Positions 7,880 to 16,275 of a stretch of DNA of 39,453 nt are shown piece by piece. Source of the DNA: an uncultured Alphaproteobacteria bacterium (GTDB taxonomy: Bacteria; Pseudomonadota; Alphaproteobacteria; RF32; CAG-239); contig CALXLC010000016.1 of the NCBI GenBank assembly GCA_944389095.1, positions 1 to 39,453 of the forward strand. Direction: 5' to 3'. How positions within the stretch are numbered: the first letter of the stretch is position 1; each line of letters opens with the position of its first letter. Both the position numbers and the translations under genes were made by a program. The notes under the pieces were generated by a model, which saw nothing but the letters and a program-made list of their open reading frames with translations, searched no databases and was not told the origin of the DNA.

Positions 7880-7947
7880 TTTGCGCCTCCGCTCAGTTTT
7901 TTTGATTATAACATAAAGAATATCGCAAAAGTTTCAAGTCAAAAGGC

Positions 7948-7975
7948 TTGCAATTTATCTGTTTTGCATTATACT
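7948..7975 (+). promoter_or_regulatory. Possible promoter for the Nudix gene
   Basis: TTGCAA (7948-7953), a 16-bp spacer and TATACT (7970-7975), about 40 bp upstream of the ATG at 8015. Confidence 0.45.
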
Positions 7976-8014
7976 TTAGACAAAATTGATTATTAACTTT
8001 TAAATTTTTATGTT

Positions 8015-8812
8015 ATGGACATCTTTTTTCTTATTCTGTTATGCGTGATTTTAGTGGCCTGTGCCTGTGCAATTATCTGGAAAGGCGAATTGCTGAAAAA
8101 ATTTGCGGATCGTTTTCCTTCTGCACAAGTACAAAGCGGAAAAGTAACGGCCCTGCAGCGTTATGAGAGCATCATAACCGGTTCTGATCCTTTGGGCGAT
8201 ATGGTAACACCCTGTTTTTATCCCTGCTGGATATGCGAAATTATTGACGTGACGCTGGACAACGGCAAACGTTTCATGATGTATCGCGGAACCGTAAAAG
8301 AACCGTTGAAAATCGGTGATTTGATAAAATTCCGGATTTATCCGCGCCTATTCTGTGATGAAACCTGGCTGGGAGAGGCTTTTGACGTTGAAGTTATCGG
8401 TCATGAAAATCCGCTTTCGCATGCTGCGGTCGGCATTTTGCTGGACGGGAAAAACATCTTTATCGCCCAGCGGGCCAAAAATCAAAGTTTTCCGTTGCAC
8501 TGGGAATTTCCCGGAGGCAAAATCCGCAACGACGAAAATGCCGGACAGGCTCTGGAACGCAGACTTGAAGAAGAACTCGGCGTTAAGCTACACAAGATGA
8601 CGTTTTTTATGGACGCGCTTTGTGAAACGGCTGATAAAACTTATTTGCTGTCTGCTTTTTGGGTGAAGCCCGAAACAACAGAGATTCCGCCGAAACAGGA
8701 TCATAACGATACCCGGTGGATAAGAATCTCCGAACTTGATTCTTATCAGTTTACGCCGGCGGATGCTTTGATTCTCGAAGCTTTGAAACTACAAAGATTT
8801 TTGTATGATTGA
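8015..8812 (+). CDS. Membrane-anchored Nudix hydrolase-like protein
   Basis: A 265-residue protein. Residues 3-22 form an N-terminal membrane anchor (FFLILLCVILVACACAII), followed by an uncharacterised domain of about 100 residues and then a MutT-like Nudix domain from about residue 130. The Nudix box reads GG-KIRND-E-NAGQALE-RR-LEEELGV. The position normally held by the Glu of REU is Arg, whereas the two metal-binding glutamates downstream are kept. In E. coli MutT that Glu is important for catalysis, so activity may be altered. The substrate is not predictable; a nucleotide or oxidised dNTP is the usual guess. There is no clear SD before the ATG. A terminator follows closely. Confidence 0.8.
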   Translation: MDIFFLILLCVILVACACAIIWKGELLKKFADRFPSAQVQSGKVTALQRYESIITGSDPLGDMVTPCFYPCWICEIIDVTLDNGKRFMMYRGTVKEPLKIGDLIKFRIYPRLFCDETWLGEAFDVEVIGHENPLSHAAVGILLDGKNIFIAQRAKNQSFPLHWEFPGGKIRNDENAGQALERRLEEELGVKLHKMTFFMDALCETADKTYLLSAFWVKPETTEIPPKQDHNDTRWIRISELDSYQFTPADALILEALKLQRFLYD

Positions 8813-8834
8813 AAAAATTGTTTTAACCTTTGAA

Positions 8835-8862
8835 AATCCCTGCTTCGGCGGGGATTTTTTTG
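8835..8862 (+). terminator. Rho-independent terminator after the Nudix gene
   Basis: Stem AATCCCTGC / GCGGGGATT around a TTCG tetraloop, followed by a T-run. Confidence 0.85.
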
Positions 8863-8915
8863 TTGTCGGATTACGGTCGGAAAATATGTTTTTGCGCATG
8901 TCCCGTTTTTTTTAA

Positions 8916-8944
8916 TTGCATATTAAAATTTTTGCGGATAGGAT
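8916..8944 (+). promoter_or_regulatory. Possible promoter for the structured RNA/autotransporter leader
   Basis: TTGCAT (8916-8921), 17-bp spacer, TAGGAT (8939-8944). The match is modest, but the predicted start falls at the first hairpin (8951). Confidence 0.35.
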
Positions 8945-8950
8945 AAGAGG

Positions 8951-9219
8951 CAGATACGGATTTTTATCTGTGTTTAGTGTCCTTGCGGCACGGGGCTTTC
9001 AACGGCTCTATCCACATCGGCGTTAGGATATAACGTCGTCAAATTGTTATCTGTTTCACACGGATAATGATGAATATATCCCCGATTCATAGCAATATGG
9101 TCGGGGAGCTTTTAGCGTATACAAGAGGAGTCTGCCGACTTTAAAGGCTAAAAGAATCATTTATGTGGATATGATTGTTGAACTCTCCGGCCACCTGCAA
9201 AGGTGGTTTTGTTTTTATT
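8951..9219 (+). ncRNA. Highly structured RNA or cis-regulatory leader upstream of the autotransporter
   Basis: This about 270-nt stretch has no gene but contains six consecutive hairpins: CAGATA/TATCTG (8951-8970), CGGCGTTA/TAACGTCG (9018-9038), TTATCTG/CGGATAA (9047-9067), TCCCCGA/TCGGGGA (9079-9107), CTTTTAGC/GCTAAAAG (9109-9154), and CCACC/GGTGG (9191-9206) followed by TTTTGTTTTTATT. The last is a terminator placed 34 bp before the autotransporter ATG. This is either a riboswitch or attenuator controlling the autotransporter, or a stand-alone small RNA. I could not match it to tmRNA, RNase P RNA, 6S RNA or a familiar riboswitch consensus. Confidence 0.45.
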
Positions 9220-9252
9220 AACGTGAAAAAAACAAAAGGAAAGTTAGATCAT

Positions 9253-12200
9253 ATGAGAAACAAACTTTTATTTTCAACCGCATTGGTCGCCGCCGCTTTT
9301 GCCGCGTCTGACGTTCTGGCGGAAAATGTTTATACGGAATATGAGGCGGGTTCTGTGATTACGGAAAATGACCTTGGTCATGAAGCCGGAAACAACAGAA
9401 TTTCTTTTTTAGGAGACGCTTCGCTGGCAAATGACGTCACAATGGGTAATTTTGTGACACTGCAAAATCAGACCAAATTAACCGGCGACAAGAAACTGAC
9501 CGTTATGGGGTATCTGACGCAAACTGCTGCAGGTTCGGATATTTCGGGCGTTGACCTTGAAATACAAAAAGGCACGGTATATCCTAATGATAATCCTGCC
9601 GGCGACGGTGATGATACCGTTAACGAAGGCGAATTGGTTTTAGGAAGCGATTTGACCGTCGGAAACGTTACCATGGCCGACGGAACCGGCATCTTTCTTT
9701 TTAAAGGTGATGATTCTGCAAATAACGGCATAAATAAAATCCTGACCATTGCAGAAGGCAAAACGCTCAATTTTGTTGATGAAAACTATATTAAGGGCTC
9801 AGAGGGTGCCACTCTGGCAATTGAAGGAGACGGTACCGTCGTCAACAACGGTAATCTGAATATTCAATCCCAATTGAGCAGCGAAGCCAAACTTGTCAAT
9901 AACGGAGAAATTGCCGTTAATGCCCAAACGACATTAAACGGCGGATATGAATCCGACGGCGGGTATATGGGCAATGAAACAGCCGACAGCACAATTAATT
10001 TGGCCGGAGACATTATTCTTAAAAACAATGCCCGAATTGTTGCCGCTACGGCTGACGATAAGGGAACCGTTTCGATTTCTGACGCTCAAAATATTACGCT
10101 GACCAACGGGTCGACCATTGACGCGGTTAACCTGACAATCACCGGCGACGAGGAAAACAAAACCCAAATTTCTATCAGCGGCAATAATCCTGATGCCGGG
10201 CGTGGTGAAGGCGAAGACAACTGGCGCAATAATTCCTATATTTTGGGTTATGGCGTCAGCAGCATTTCCAATGCCGAAATTTCCATCGGAGACGGCGGCC
10301 ATTTGATTCAGGGCGCAAAAGGAACCTCCGAAGAACCGGTACCCGGAACGATGACGCTGGCCAACAGTACGGTTGACATTGCTTCCGGCGGTATGATGAA
10401 GTCCACCAACGGCTCCGACTTTGAACTCAACAACACCACCATTAATCTGGAAGGACGGATTGAAGGGACGATAAAAACTGCGGCGGCTCAGGGACTGTCC
10501 GAGGGTGATGAAGAAAATACGCCAAAGAGCGTTATCAATGTTGACAAGTCCGATGCTTATATTGATGAAATCGAAAGTCTGGATGAATTGAATATCAATG
10601 CGGACACGTCGACGCAACGTTTGTTAGGGGCAGATTCGACTGTTACCGATATGAACATTGCGGCAGGCAAGACCTTTACGCTGGACACCCCGGAGGAAGA
10701 CGGCACGGCTGTCAAGCTGACCGCAACTAATGTTAATGTTGACGGCACACTGGTTGTCGGCAACGGTGCCGAAGACCCCACAAATTATGATATTGAGAAT
10801 ACCACCGTCAACAACGGCGGAACGCTCGACCTCGGCACCAATAAATATGCCAGCAACGTTACCCTGAACGAAGGATCTACGTTGGCCATCGGCGTTGCCA
10901 ATGATGAAGGCGGCGAAGATATTACCAACGGCTCAATTGCCAGCGGAAATTCCCTGACAGTTGCAGGTGCATCCAAACTGGCCGTCATCATTGCCGATGA
11001 TGTTGAGTTGGGCGAAGAGGGTTCCGCTCTTGAGTTGCAAGACAATATTAAGAACGCACTGGCAGCTGAGGAAAGCAAGCTGACTTTGGTCGACAACTTT
11101 ATGTATGATTTGTCCGTTGATGAAAACGGTGGAATTACCGCGGCCAAAGAAGACGCCTCCGGCATTGCGTCCAATATGACCGCCGCCGGCGCTTCCGCCA
11201 ATGCGGCCGGTACCGCCGCGGCTTTTGCTCTGGCTGACGGACTGACCGGACAAGGACAGGCCATTCATGATGCTTTGAGCAACAGCATGCAGTCCGGCAA
11301 CGCTTCTGCCGCCGCCAAACTGGCCGAAGATGTCGCTCCGTCTGCGGCTCCCGTTGTTCAGACGGTTGAAACCGGCCTGCTCAATCAGGCTTATGATGCC
11401 GTTTCCTCCCAGCTGAGCGGCGGAACCGTGGCTGCAACCTCCGAAGGCAAAGCCTCCGGTGACGGTGCCTTCAGCAAGGCTGCGGCCTGGGTACGCACCC
11501 TGTTTAACAAAACCGAAATCGACGATACTTCCAAGGCTAAAGGCTTTGATGCCGAAACAACCGGCATTGCCCTGGGCTTCCATAAAGAAGTGGCGGACAA
11601 TGTCAAAGCAGGTATCGCTTACGCTTACGGCGACACCGATATTGACGGCTCCAGCCGCGATACCGATGTTGAATCGCATACCTTTATGCTTTACGGCGAA
11701 TATAAACCGAGCAATTGGTATGTTAACGGTATTGCCTCTTACGGCATGTCCGATTATGACGAGAAAAAACATACTTCCGTCGGCACCATCGACGGCAGCT
11801 ATGATGTGGAAACTTACGGCTTGCAGGCCATGACCGGCTACGAAATGAACGTCGGCGGTTATAACCTCACGCCGGAAGCAGGCTTGCGCTATGCACATAT
11901 CAAACAGGATTCTTACAGAGATTCCGCCGGTCAGAGAATCAGTGCGGATGATCAGGATATCCTGACCGGTATCGCCGGCGTTAAAGCCAACAAAGACTTC
12001 GCCCTCGACAACGGCACCATTCTCCGTCCCGAAGTCCGTCTGGCCATGACCTATGACCTGATGGACGGCGACAACACCGCCATTGTCAACGTCGGCGGGT
12101 CTTCGTACAGAATCAATGGCGAAGAACTTGACCGCTTCGGCATTGAGGCCGGTGCCGGTGTAACCGCAGAACTGAATGATAACTGGGATGTCACGGCAGG

Positions 12201-12270
12201 TTATCAGGGAAAATTCCGCTCGGATTACACCGATCACACCGGTTTGTTAAGCGCTAAATACAAATTTTAG
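9253..12270 (+). CDS. Type V autotransporter with repetitive passenger domain
   Basis: A 1005-residue outer-membrane autotransporter. The ATG at 9253 (AAAGGAAAG upstream) starts a signal peptide, MRNKLLFSTALVAAAFAASD with cleavage after VLA; the frame extends upstream through the terminator but that part is not coding-like. The passenger (about 25-730) is Asn/Gly/Thr/Asp-rich with repeated short beta-strand patterns (NNG, GTL, ITLTNGSTI), typical of a right-handed beta-helix adhesin. From about residue 735 a classic beta-barrel translocator begins (AWVRTLFNKTE...GIALGF...), with alternating strands to the terminal aromatic KYKF. It probably displays the passenger on the cell surface. No protease triad or RGD-type motif was seen. 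Its expression may depend on the structured leader. Confidence 0.9.
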   Translation: MRNKLLFSTALVAAAFAASDVLAENVYTEYEAGSVITENDLGHEAGNNRISFLGDASLANDVTMGNFVTLQNQTKLTGDKKLTVMGYLTQTAAGSDISGVDLEIQKGTVYPNDNPAGDGDDTVNEGELVLGSDLTVGNVTMADGTGIFLFKGDDSANNGINKILTIAEGKTLNFVDENYIKGSEGATLAIEGDGTVVNNGNLNIQSQLSSEAKLVNNGEIAVNAQTTLNGGYESDGGYMGNETADSTINLAGDIILKNNARIVAATADDKGTVSISDAQNITLTNGSTIDAVNLTITGDEENKTQISISGNNPDAGRGEGEDNWRNNSYILGYGVSSISNAEISIGDGGHLIQGAKGTSEEPVPGTMTLANSTVDIASGGMMKSTNGSDFELNNTTINLEGRIEGTIKTAAAQGLSEGDEENTPKSVINVDKSDAYIDEIESLDELNINADTSTQRLLGADSTVTDMNIAAGKTFTLDTPEEDGTAVKLTATNVNVDGTLVVGNGAEDPTNYDIENTTVNNGGTLDLGTNKYASNVTLNEGSTLAIGVANDEGGEDITNGSIASGNSLTVAGASKLAVIIADDVELGEEGSALELQDNIKNALAAEESKLTLVDNFMYDLSVDENGGITAAKEDASGIASNMTAAGASANAAGTAAAFALADGLTGQGQAIHDALSNSMQSGNASAAAKLAEDVAPSAAPVVQTVETGLLNQAYDAVSSQLSGGTVAATSEGKASGDGAFSKAAAWVRTLFNKTEIDDTSKAKGFDAETTGIALGFHKEVADNVKAGIAYAYGDTDIDGSSRDTDVESHTFMLYGEYKPSNWYVNGIASYGMSDYDEKKHTSVGTIDGSYDVETYGLQAMTGYEMNVGGYNLTPEAGLRYAHIKQDSYRDSAGQRISADDQDILTGIAGVKANKDFALDNGTILRPEVRLAMTYDLMDGDNTAIVNVGGSSYRINGEELDRFGIEAGAGVTAELNDNWDVTAGYQGKFRSDYTDHTGLLSAKYKF

Positions 12271-12301
12271 CCTTAACGGGTTCTAAATAACATCACTCCT
12301 G

Positions 12302-12333
12302 CACCCCGGAGCAACAGCTCCGGGGTGTTCTTG
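12302..12333 (+). terminator. Strong hairpin terminator after the autotransporter
   Basis: Perfect 11-bp stem CACCCCGGAGC / GCTCCGGGGTG with AACA loop, followed by TTCTTG. Confidence 0.75.
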
Positions 12334-12372
12334 TCCCTGTGGTCCGGAATTTCAAAGATATCAACAAAATTT

Positions 12373-12387
12373 AAGATAATTTATCTT
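12373..12387. promoter_or_regulatory. 15-bp palindrome upstream of motA
   Basis: AAGATAA-T-TTATCTT, a perfect 7-bp dyad about 70 bp before the motA ATG. This is a possible operator. No clear sigma-28 or sigma-54 promoter was found near it. Confidence 0.35.
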
Positions 12388-12458
12388 TTGTGTTTACACG
12401 CACAGTGCCGGAAGTTAAAAATAATAACAGTAATTTATCAATAACCGGATGAAATAAA

Positions 12459-13235
12459 ATGGAAAAAAGTACTCTTATCGGGGTAGTCGGCGGTGTTTTG
12501 GCCGTGGGTGTCGGTATGGCCTTGAAAGGCGCGGATCCGCATGCCTTAATCAACCCCGCTGCCTTTTTGATTATTATTGCGGGAACCGCCGCGGCACTGT
12601 TTAATGCCTTTACCATGAAAGGGCTGAAAAAGTTTCCGACTCTGCTCAAACTGCTGTTTTCCACGCCAAAGCTGATGTCAAAACAACAGGTTCTGGAATT
12701 CTTTGTCGATATGGCAAAGGTTTATAAGCAGGAGGGCGTTGTCGGTATTGAGAAAAAAGCCAACGAAGCAACGGATCCGTTTATTAAAAACAGTTTATCG
12801 CTGGTTGCGGACGGTTTTCAGGCCGAATTTATCGACGAAGTGCTGAGTATGGAAATCAAACAGATGGAAGAACGTCATCGTGCCGGCGCCCAGATTTTTT
12901 CACAAGCCGGCATGTATGCGCCGACGCTCGGCGTGCTGGGCGCAGTTATCGGTTTGATTGCCGCCTTGGGAAACTTGTCTGATATTGATATGCTGGGGCA
13001 TTCCATTGCCGCGGCGTTTGTTGCCACCCTGCTCGGTATTTTTACCGGTTATGTTTTGTGGCACCCGTTTGCAAACAAACTTAAGCAGATTTCTCAAGAC
13101 GAAGTCGAAATCAAAAAGATGATCATGGAAGGAGCTATGACCCTGCAGTCCGGCGCCTCCTCCATTGCCATGGAGGCTAAGCTGCAGTCATTTATTCCGA
13201 TTTCGGAACGCAAATCTTTACGAGGGGATAATTAA
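12459..13235 (+). CDS. motA: Flagellar motor stator protein MotA
   Basis: A 258-residue inner-membrane protein with four hydrophobic segments (about 5-22, 33-52, 147-167, 179-200) and a cytoplasmic loop between the second and third. The segment AGMYAPTLGVLGAVIGLIAAL is the hallmark of the MotA/PomA/TolQ/ExbB family. With MotB it forms the ion channel that drives flagellar rotation. The start ATG at 12459 is preceded by weakly purine-rich sequence. The stop overlaps the ATG of motB by 1 bp, so translation is coupled. Confidence 0.93.
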   Translation: MEKSTLIGVVGGVLAVGVGMALKGADPHALINPAAFLIIIAGTAAALFNAFTMKGLKKFPTLLKLLFSTPKLMSKQQVLEFFVDMAKVYKQEGVVGIEKKANEATDPFIKNSLSLVADGFQAEFIDEVLSMEIKQMEERHRAGAQIFSQAGMYAPTLGVLGAVIGLIAALGNLSDIDMLGHSIAAAFVATLLGIFTGYVLWHPFANKLKQISQDEVEIKKMIMEGAMTLQSGASSIAMEAKLQSFIPISERKSLRGDN

Positions 13236-13897
13236 TGAGCCGAAAAAAACCGGAATCCGGACCTCACGAAGATCATGCCGACGAAACATGGCTGATTCCT
13301 TATTCGGATTTGCTGACGCTGCTGTTGGCGCTGTTTATCGTGCTGTTTGCCTCGTCTTCGCTGGACAAGAAAAAAATGGGCATGATGGAAAATGCTTTTG
13401 CCGCAGCTTTCAATAATATTCCGCCGGAAAAAATGAACGGAACACTGGGGGATTTTTTGAGCGAGGCGGAAGGTCTTGATTTGGGACGAGGCGTCAGTCT
13501 GGGTTCGGACTCTCAGGGCGCGGTTATCGAGATTTCGAGCCTGTCGCTGTTTGATGCCGGAAAATCGGAGCTTAAAGCCGAGTTGATTCCCATGATTAAG
13601 AATATTGCCGCAATGCTGCAGCAAAGCCGCTATACCAGATTTCGCGTGATTGTGGAAGGTCACACTGATGATGCCGAAGCTGCCGATTCCGGTTTTCCGT
13701 CGAAGTGGGAGCTGTCTTCCAACCGAGCTGCAGCCGTGGTGCGGGCTTTTATCGCCTCAGGGCTTGAACCGGAACGGATGCAGGTTGTCGGCATGGGCGA
13801 TATTGCGCCGAAATATCCGAATTACAACGCTTATCATGAACCGATTCCACAGAATCAAATTTTGAACCGGCGCGTTGTTATCAGAATCGAACCTTAA
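13235..13897 (+). CDS. motB: Flagellar motor stator protein MotB
   Basis: A 220-residue protein with a short cytoplasmic N-terminus, one membrane helix (about 26-42) and a C-terminal OmpA-like peptidoglycan-binding domain (VEGHTDD at about 140, ending RRVVIRIEP). The channel aspartate is Asp25 in PYSDLLTLLLALFIVLFASS. This helix closely resembles the Bacillus-type MotB wording and is unlike the E. coli FADFMTAMMAFFLVMW form. It anchors the stator to the cell wall and conducts the driving ion. The ion cannot be read securely from the sequence. Confidence 0.93.
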   Translation: MSRKKPESGPHEDHADETWLIPYSDLLTLLLALFIVLFASSSLDKKKMGMMENAFAAAFNNIPPEKMNGTLGDFLSEAEGLDLGRGVSLGSDSQGAVIEISSLSLFDAGKSELKAELIPMIKNIAAMLQQSRYTRFRVIVEGHTDDAEAADSGFPSKWELSSNRAAAVVRAFIASGLEPERMQVVGMGDIAPKYPNYNAYHEPIPQNQILNRRVVIRIEP

Positions 13898-13926
13898 AAA
13901 AAGCCTGCATTGCGCAGGCTTTTTTA
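13898..13926. terminator. Bidirectional terminator between motB and flavodoxin
   Basis: GCCTGC (13903-13908) / GCAGGC (13914-13919), flanked by A- and T-runs on the two sides, so it works for both converging genes. Confidence 0.85.
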
Positions 13927-13934
13927 TTCTTCCG

Positions 13935-14555
13935 TCAGTTTAGGGAATTTAACCACACGGCGATTTTGTTTTCAACCGCCGCCCGATATTCGTCCGGAAG
14001 ATTATTAAACGATGCGGAAGGCTGCAAATTCGCATTTTTGGCAGCTTTGGCAAAATCTTCAAAAAAAGTTCCGTAATTGCTGCCCTGCGTGGAAAACGGG
14101 ACAACTTTTTTGCCCTTAAAATCAACTTGTTGCAAAAAAGACAATGCCGGGGTGGCAACCGTATACCACCAGACCGGCGCCCCGACAAAAATAACATCAT
14201 AATTGTCAATATCGGGCTTTTCGCCGTATAATTCCGGATAAGTTTTGTTTTTCAGCTGTTTTTTGATATCCCAATAAATCAACGGATTGTTTTTGATGAC
14301 CCGGGCGGTTTTGATTTCGTAGAGTTCGGCACCGGTCATGCCGCGGATTTTTTCGGCAATTTCTCTGGTATGGCCGCTGAGTGAGTAATACACGACCAAA
14401 ATCCGTCCGGGAAGTTTGCCGTTATATTCGGTCTTTTGAGAATAGCGGGCCATTTCCTTTTTGTTTTTTTGGGACACCTTAAACAAATGGACGCCGCCGG
14501 CAATCAATCCTGCCAAAACGGCGGCGATAACAACATAAAATACATATTTCAGCAT
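13935..14555 (-). CDS. Membrane-anchored flavodoxin-like protein
   Basis: A 206-residue protein. The ATG at 14555 is chosen because AAGGA lies 7 nt upstream; the frame extends 11 codons further but without SD. An N-terminal membrane helix (residues 4-25, YVFYVVIAAVLAGLIAG) is followed by a flavodoxin fold with the FMN phosphate-binding loop YYSLSGHTREIA (about 57-68), a second FMN contact region GAPVWWYT, and FSTQGSNYGTF. It should carry FMN and transfer electrons or reduce quinones or similar at the cytoplasmic face. The redox partner is unknown. The membrane tether sets it apart from ordinary soluble flavodoxins. Confidence 0.83.
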   Translation of the reverse strand: MLKYVFYVVIAAVLAGLIAGGVHLFKVSQKNKKEMARYSQKTEYNGKLPGRILVVYYSLSGHTREIAEKIRGMTGAELYEIKTARVIKNNPLIYWDIKKQLKNKTYPELYGEKPDIDNYDVIFVGAPVWWYTVATPALSFLQQVDFKGKKVVPFSTQGSNYGTFFEDFAKAAKNANLQPSASFNNLPDEYRAAVENKIAVWLNSLN

Positions 14556-14591
14556 ATCGGGTTCCTTTTGATGATTAAAAAAAGACACTTT

Positions 14592-14619
14592 AGTTTATGA
14601 TATAAGCCAAGAATGTCAA
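14592..14619 (-). promoter_or_regulatory. Promoter of the flavodoxin gene
   Basis: On the minus strand, TTGACA (complement of 14614-14619), 16-bp spacer, TAAACT (complement of 14592-14597), about 37 bp upstream of the ATG. Confidence 0.5.
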
Positions 14620-14678
14620 GTTTCATCACCTGAAGCCCAATCCGGGATGTTTTCGGGCAAAAAATATTTTGTTTTTAT

Positions 14679-15212
14679 TTATAAGGCTGTTCCTTTTCGG
14701 GGACGGAAGAGATGCGTCATGTCGACACCTTCCATTGTCAGCAGTTTTATTTTTATATCCAATCCGCCGGCATATCCGGTCAGGCTGCCGCTGCTGCCGA
14801 CAACCCGGTGGCAGGGAATAATTATGGAAATCGGATTATGGCCGACGGCGCCGCCAACGGCCTGGGCGGACATTTTTTTGCCCGTTCGGGACGCGATTAT
14901 TTGCGCAATTTCGCCGTAAGTCGTGGTTTGTCCATAAGGAATTTGGCGCAAAATACGCCATACCTGCTGCCGGAATTCACTGCCCCGGGGGGCCAGCGGC
15001 AAAGCAGAAATTTCCGGCTTTTCTCCCCGAAAATATTTATTAAGCCAATTCCGGGTTTGGATAAAAACCGGCAAATCATCATGCTTCGTAAGCTTGGCAG
15101 GCGGTAACGGCGCGTAATATTTCTGCTTATCAATCCATAACCCGTTTAAATTATTTCCGTCAGACACTAGCAGCAGCCGACCGACGGGAGACGCGAAACA
15201 ACTTGAATACAT
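14679..15212 (-). CDS. ogt: Methylated-DNA--protein-cysteine S-methyltransferase
   Basis: A 177-residue suicide repair protein that transfers the methyl group of O6-methylguanine (and O4-methylthymine) to its own cysteine. The active site IIIPCHRVV, the helix-turn-helix region with FRQQVWRILRQIPYGQTTTYGEIA and the AVGGAVGHNPISI segment are complete. The ATG at 15212 is chosen for its AGAGGA; the open frame reaches 15356 but lacks family homology there. It follows the polysaccharide operon with an 82-bp gap, so it may be read through from it or have its own promoter. Confidence 0.93.
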   Translation of the reverse strand: MYSSCFASPVGRLLLVSDGNNLNGLWIDKQKYYAPLPPAKLTKHDDLPVFIQTRNWLNKYFRGEKPEISALPLAPRGSEFRQQVWRILRQIPYGQTTTYGEIAQIIASRTGKKMSAQAVGGAVGHNPISIIIPCHRVVGSSGSLTGYAGGLDIKIKLLTMEGVDMTHLFRPRKGTAL

Positions 15213-15294
15213 TATTTTTCCTCTTGTTTCAAACTTTTCATCTTCCGCCGGGAAAGTCAAGCAAAAGTTGTCGCTGCTTTTAAGAAAACGGTTT

Positions 15295-16275
15295 TTACAA
15301 ATTTTCCGGTTTGACAGATTTTCGTTTGAGCACAAATTTCTTTCCAAAAATTTCAAGAATACCGGTTCTGGTATCCGTGTCCCAGATTTTATAATATTTC
15401 AAAAAACGGCCAAGCCGGTATTTAACCCGTATCCGGTAAATATTTTGGTCATAAATTTTTTTCCAATGCTCGTTGCCGGGAAGGCTGACAAGCTTTTTTT
15501 CATATATTTTGGTCTGGTACGATATTTTACGCATAATTTCTTTATGCGTCACCGTATTGTCACCATGCCAGCGGTATGACAACAAAATGTCATCAAAATA
15601 CTTCATCTTTCCGATTTTGGACAGCTGCAGCATCATATACCAGTCTTCCAACGGGGCCTCTTTGGTATAACCGCCGGCTTTTTTTATGGCATCAAGTCTG
15701 GCCAGCCCGCCGTTTGGAATATAATTACGGCTGACGAAGGTCTGGTAAGTTCCGAAGCGTTCCGAATGAAAATCAAGATCAGAATTGTTTTTTTGAAGCA
15801 TTTCGCCAAAAGTCCGATAAAGAGCATGCTCCAAAGGAACGGCATTGCGTTTTTTGTCCCAGCCGATCCGACGGGAATGGCCGTCGATAATTTCATTGTC
15901 GCCAATCGCAAAAACATATTCCGGATTTTTTGACAGAAAATTCTCTAAAACTTCAACGGCCTGTGGTTTGGCAACATCATCCGAAGCTACGCCAAAGAAA
16001 AATTTTCCCTGTGCCAGGCTGATGATTCTATTCAGATTTTCGGCCAGTCCGATATTCTCATGCGTTTCCATGACAACGCGTTTAAAACGTTTTTCGCACG
16101 CCGGTTTCAGTTTCAGCAGTTTCTGATAAGTTGAGTCGGTTGAACCATCATCCAAAACAATCAGCTCCATATTTTCATATGTCTGATTAATCAGCCCCCT
16201 GACCGCTTCTTCTATGTATTTTTCGTGATTATAGGCCGAAATATAAGCCGATACCAACGGTTTAGCGGTAGACAT
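15295..16275 (-). CDS. Family 2 glycosyltransferase
   Basis: A 326-residue GT-A fold glycosyltransferase. The N-terminus [20 protein letters not shown] and [12 protein letters not shown] (about 38-49) form the nucleotide-sugar site; GVASDDVA carries the DxD-like metal motif near residue 100. The acceptor side contains [17 protein letters not shown] and PLEDWYM. The ATG at 16275 (GGAG 7 nt upstream) is preferred over a TTG two codons earlier. Its start overlaps the aminotransferase gene by 14 bp, so translation is coupled. It is presumably one of the enzymes that assemble the surface glycan repeat; donor and acceptor are not predictable. The C-terminal 60 residues are basic. Confidence 0.88.
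   Translation of the reverse strand: MSTAKPLVSAYISAYNHEKYIEEAVRGLINQTYENMELIVLDDGSTDSTYQKLLKLKPACEKRFKRVVMETHENIGLAENLNRIISLAQGKFFFGVASDDVAKPQAVEVLENFLSKNPEYVFAIGDNEIIDGHSRRIGWDKKRNAVPLEHALYRTFGEMLQKNNSDLDFHSERFGTYQTFVSRNYIPNGGLARLDAIKKAGGYTKEAPLEDWYMMLQLSKIGKMKYFDDILLSYRWHGDNTVTHKEIMRKISYQTKIYEKKLVSLPGNEHWKKIYDQNIYRIRVKYRLGRFLKYYKIWDTDTRTGILEIFGKKFVLKRKSVKPENL

Noticed and set aside
7598-7996. Open frame opposite the AlkD-like gene
   Set aside because: It is a shadow of the coding strand with no SD; AlkD homology on the other strand is clear.
8951-9219. tmRNA, RNase P RNA, 6S RNA or GEMM riboswitch
   Set aside because: No tRNA-like ends or tag frame, no RNase P core motifs and no c-di-GMP aptamer sequence could be matched; it is left as an unassigned structured RNA.
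9175-9252. Upstream extension of the autotransporter frame
   Set aside because: It covers the CCACC/GGTGG terminator stem and would put a non-hydrophobic stretch before a perfect signal peptide. The ATG at 9253 has its own SD.
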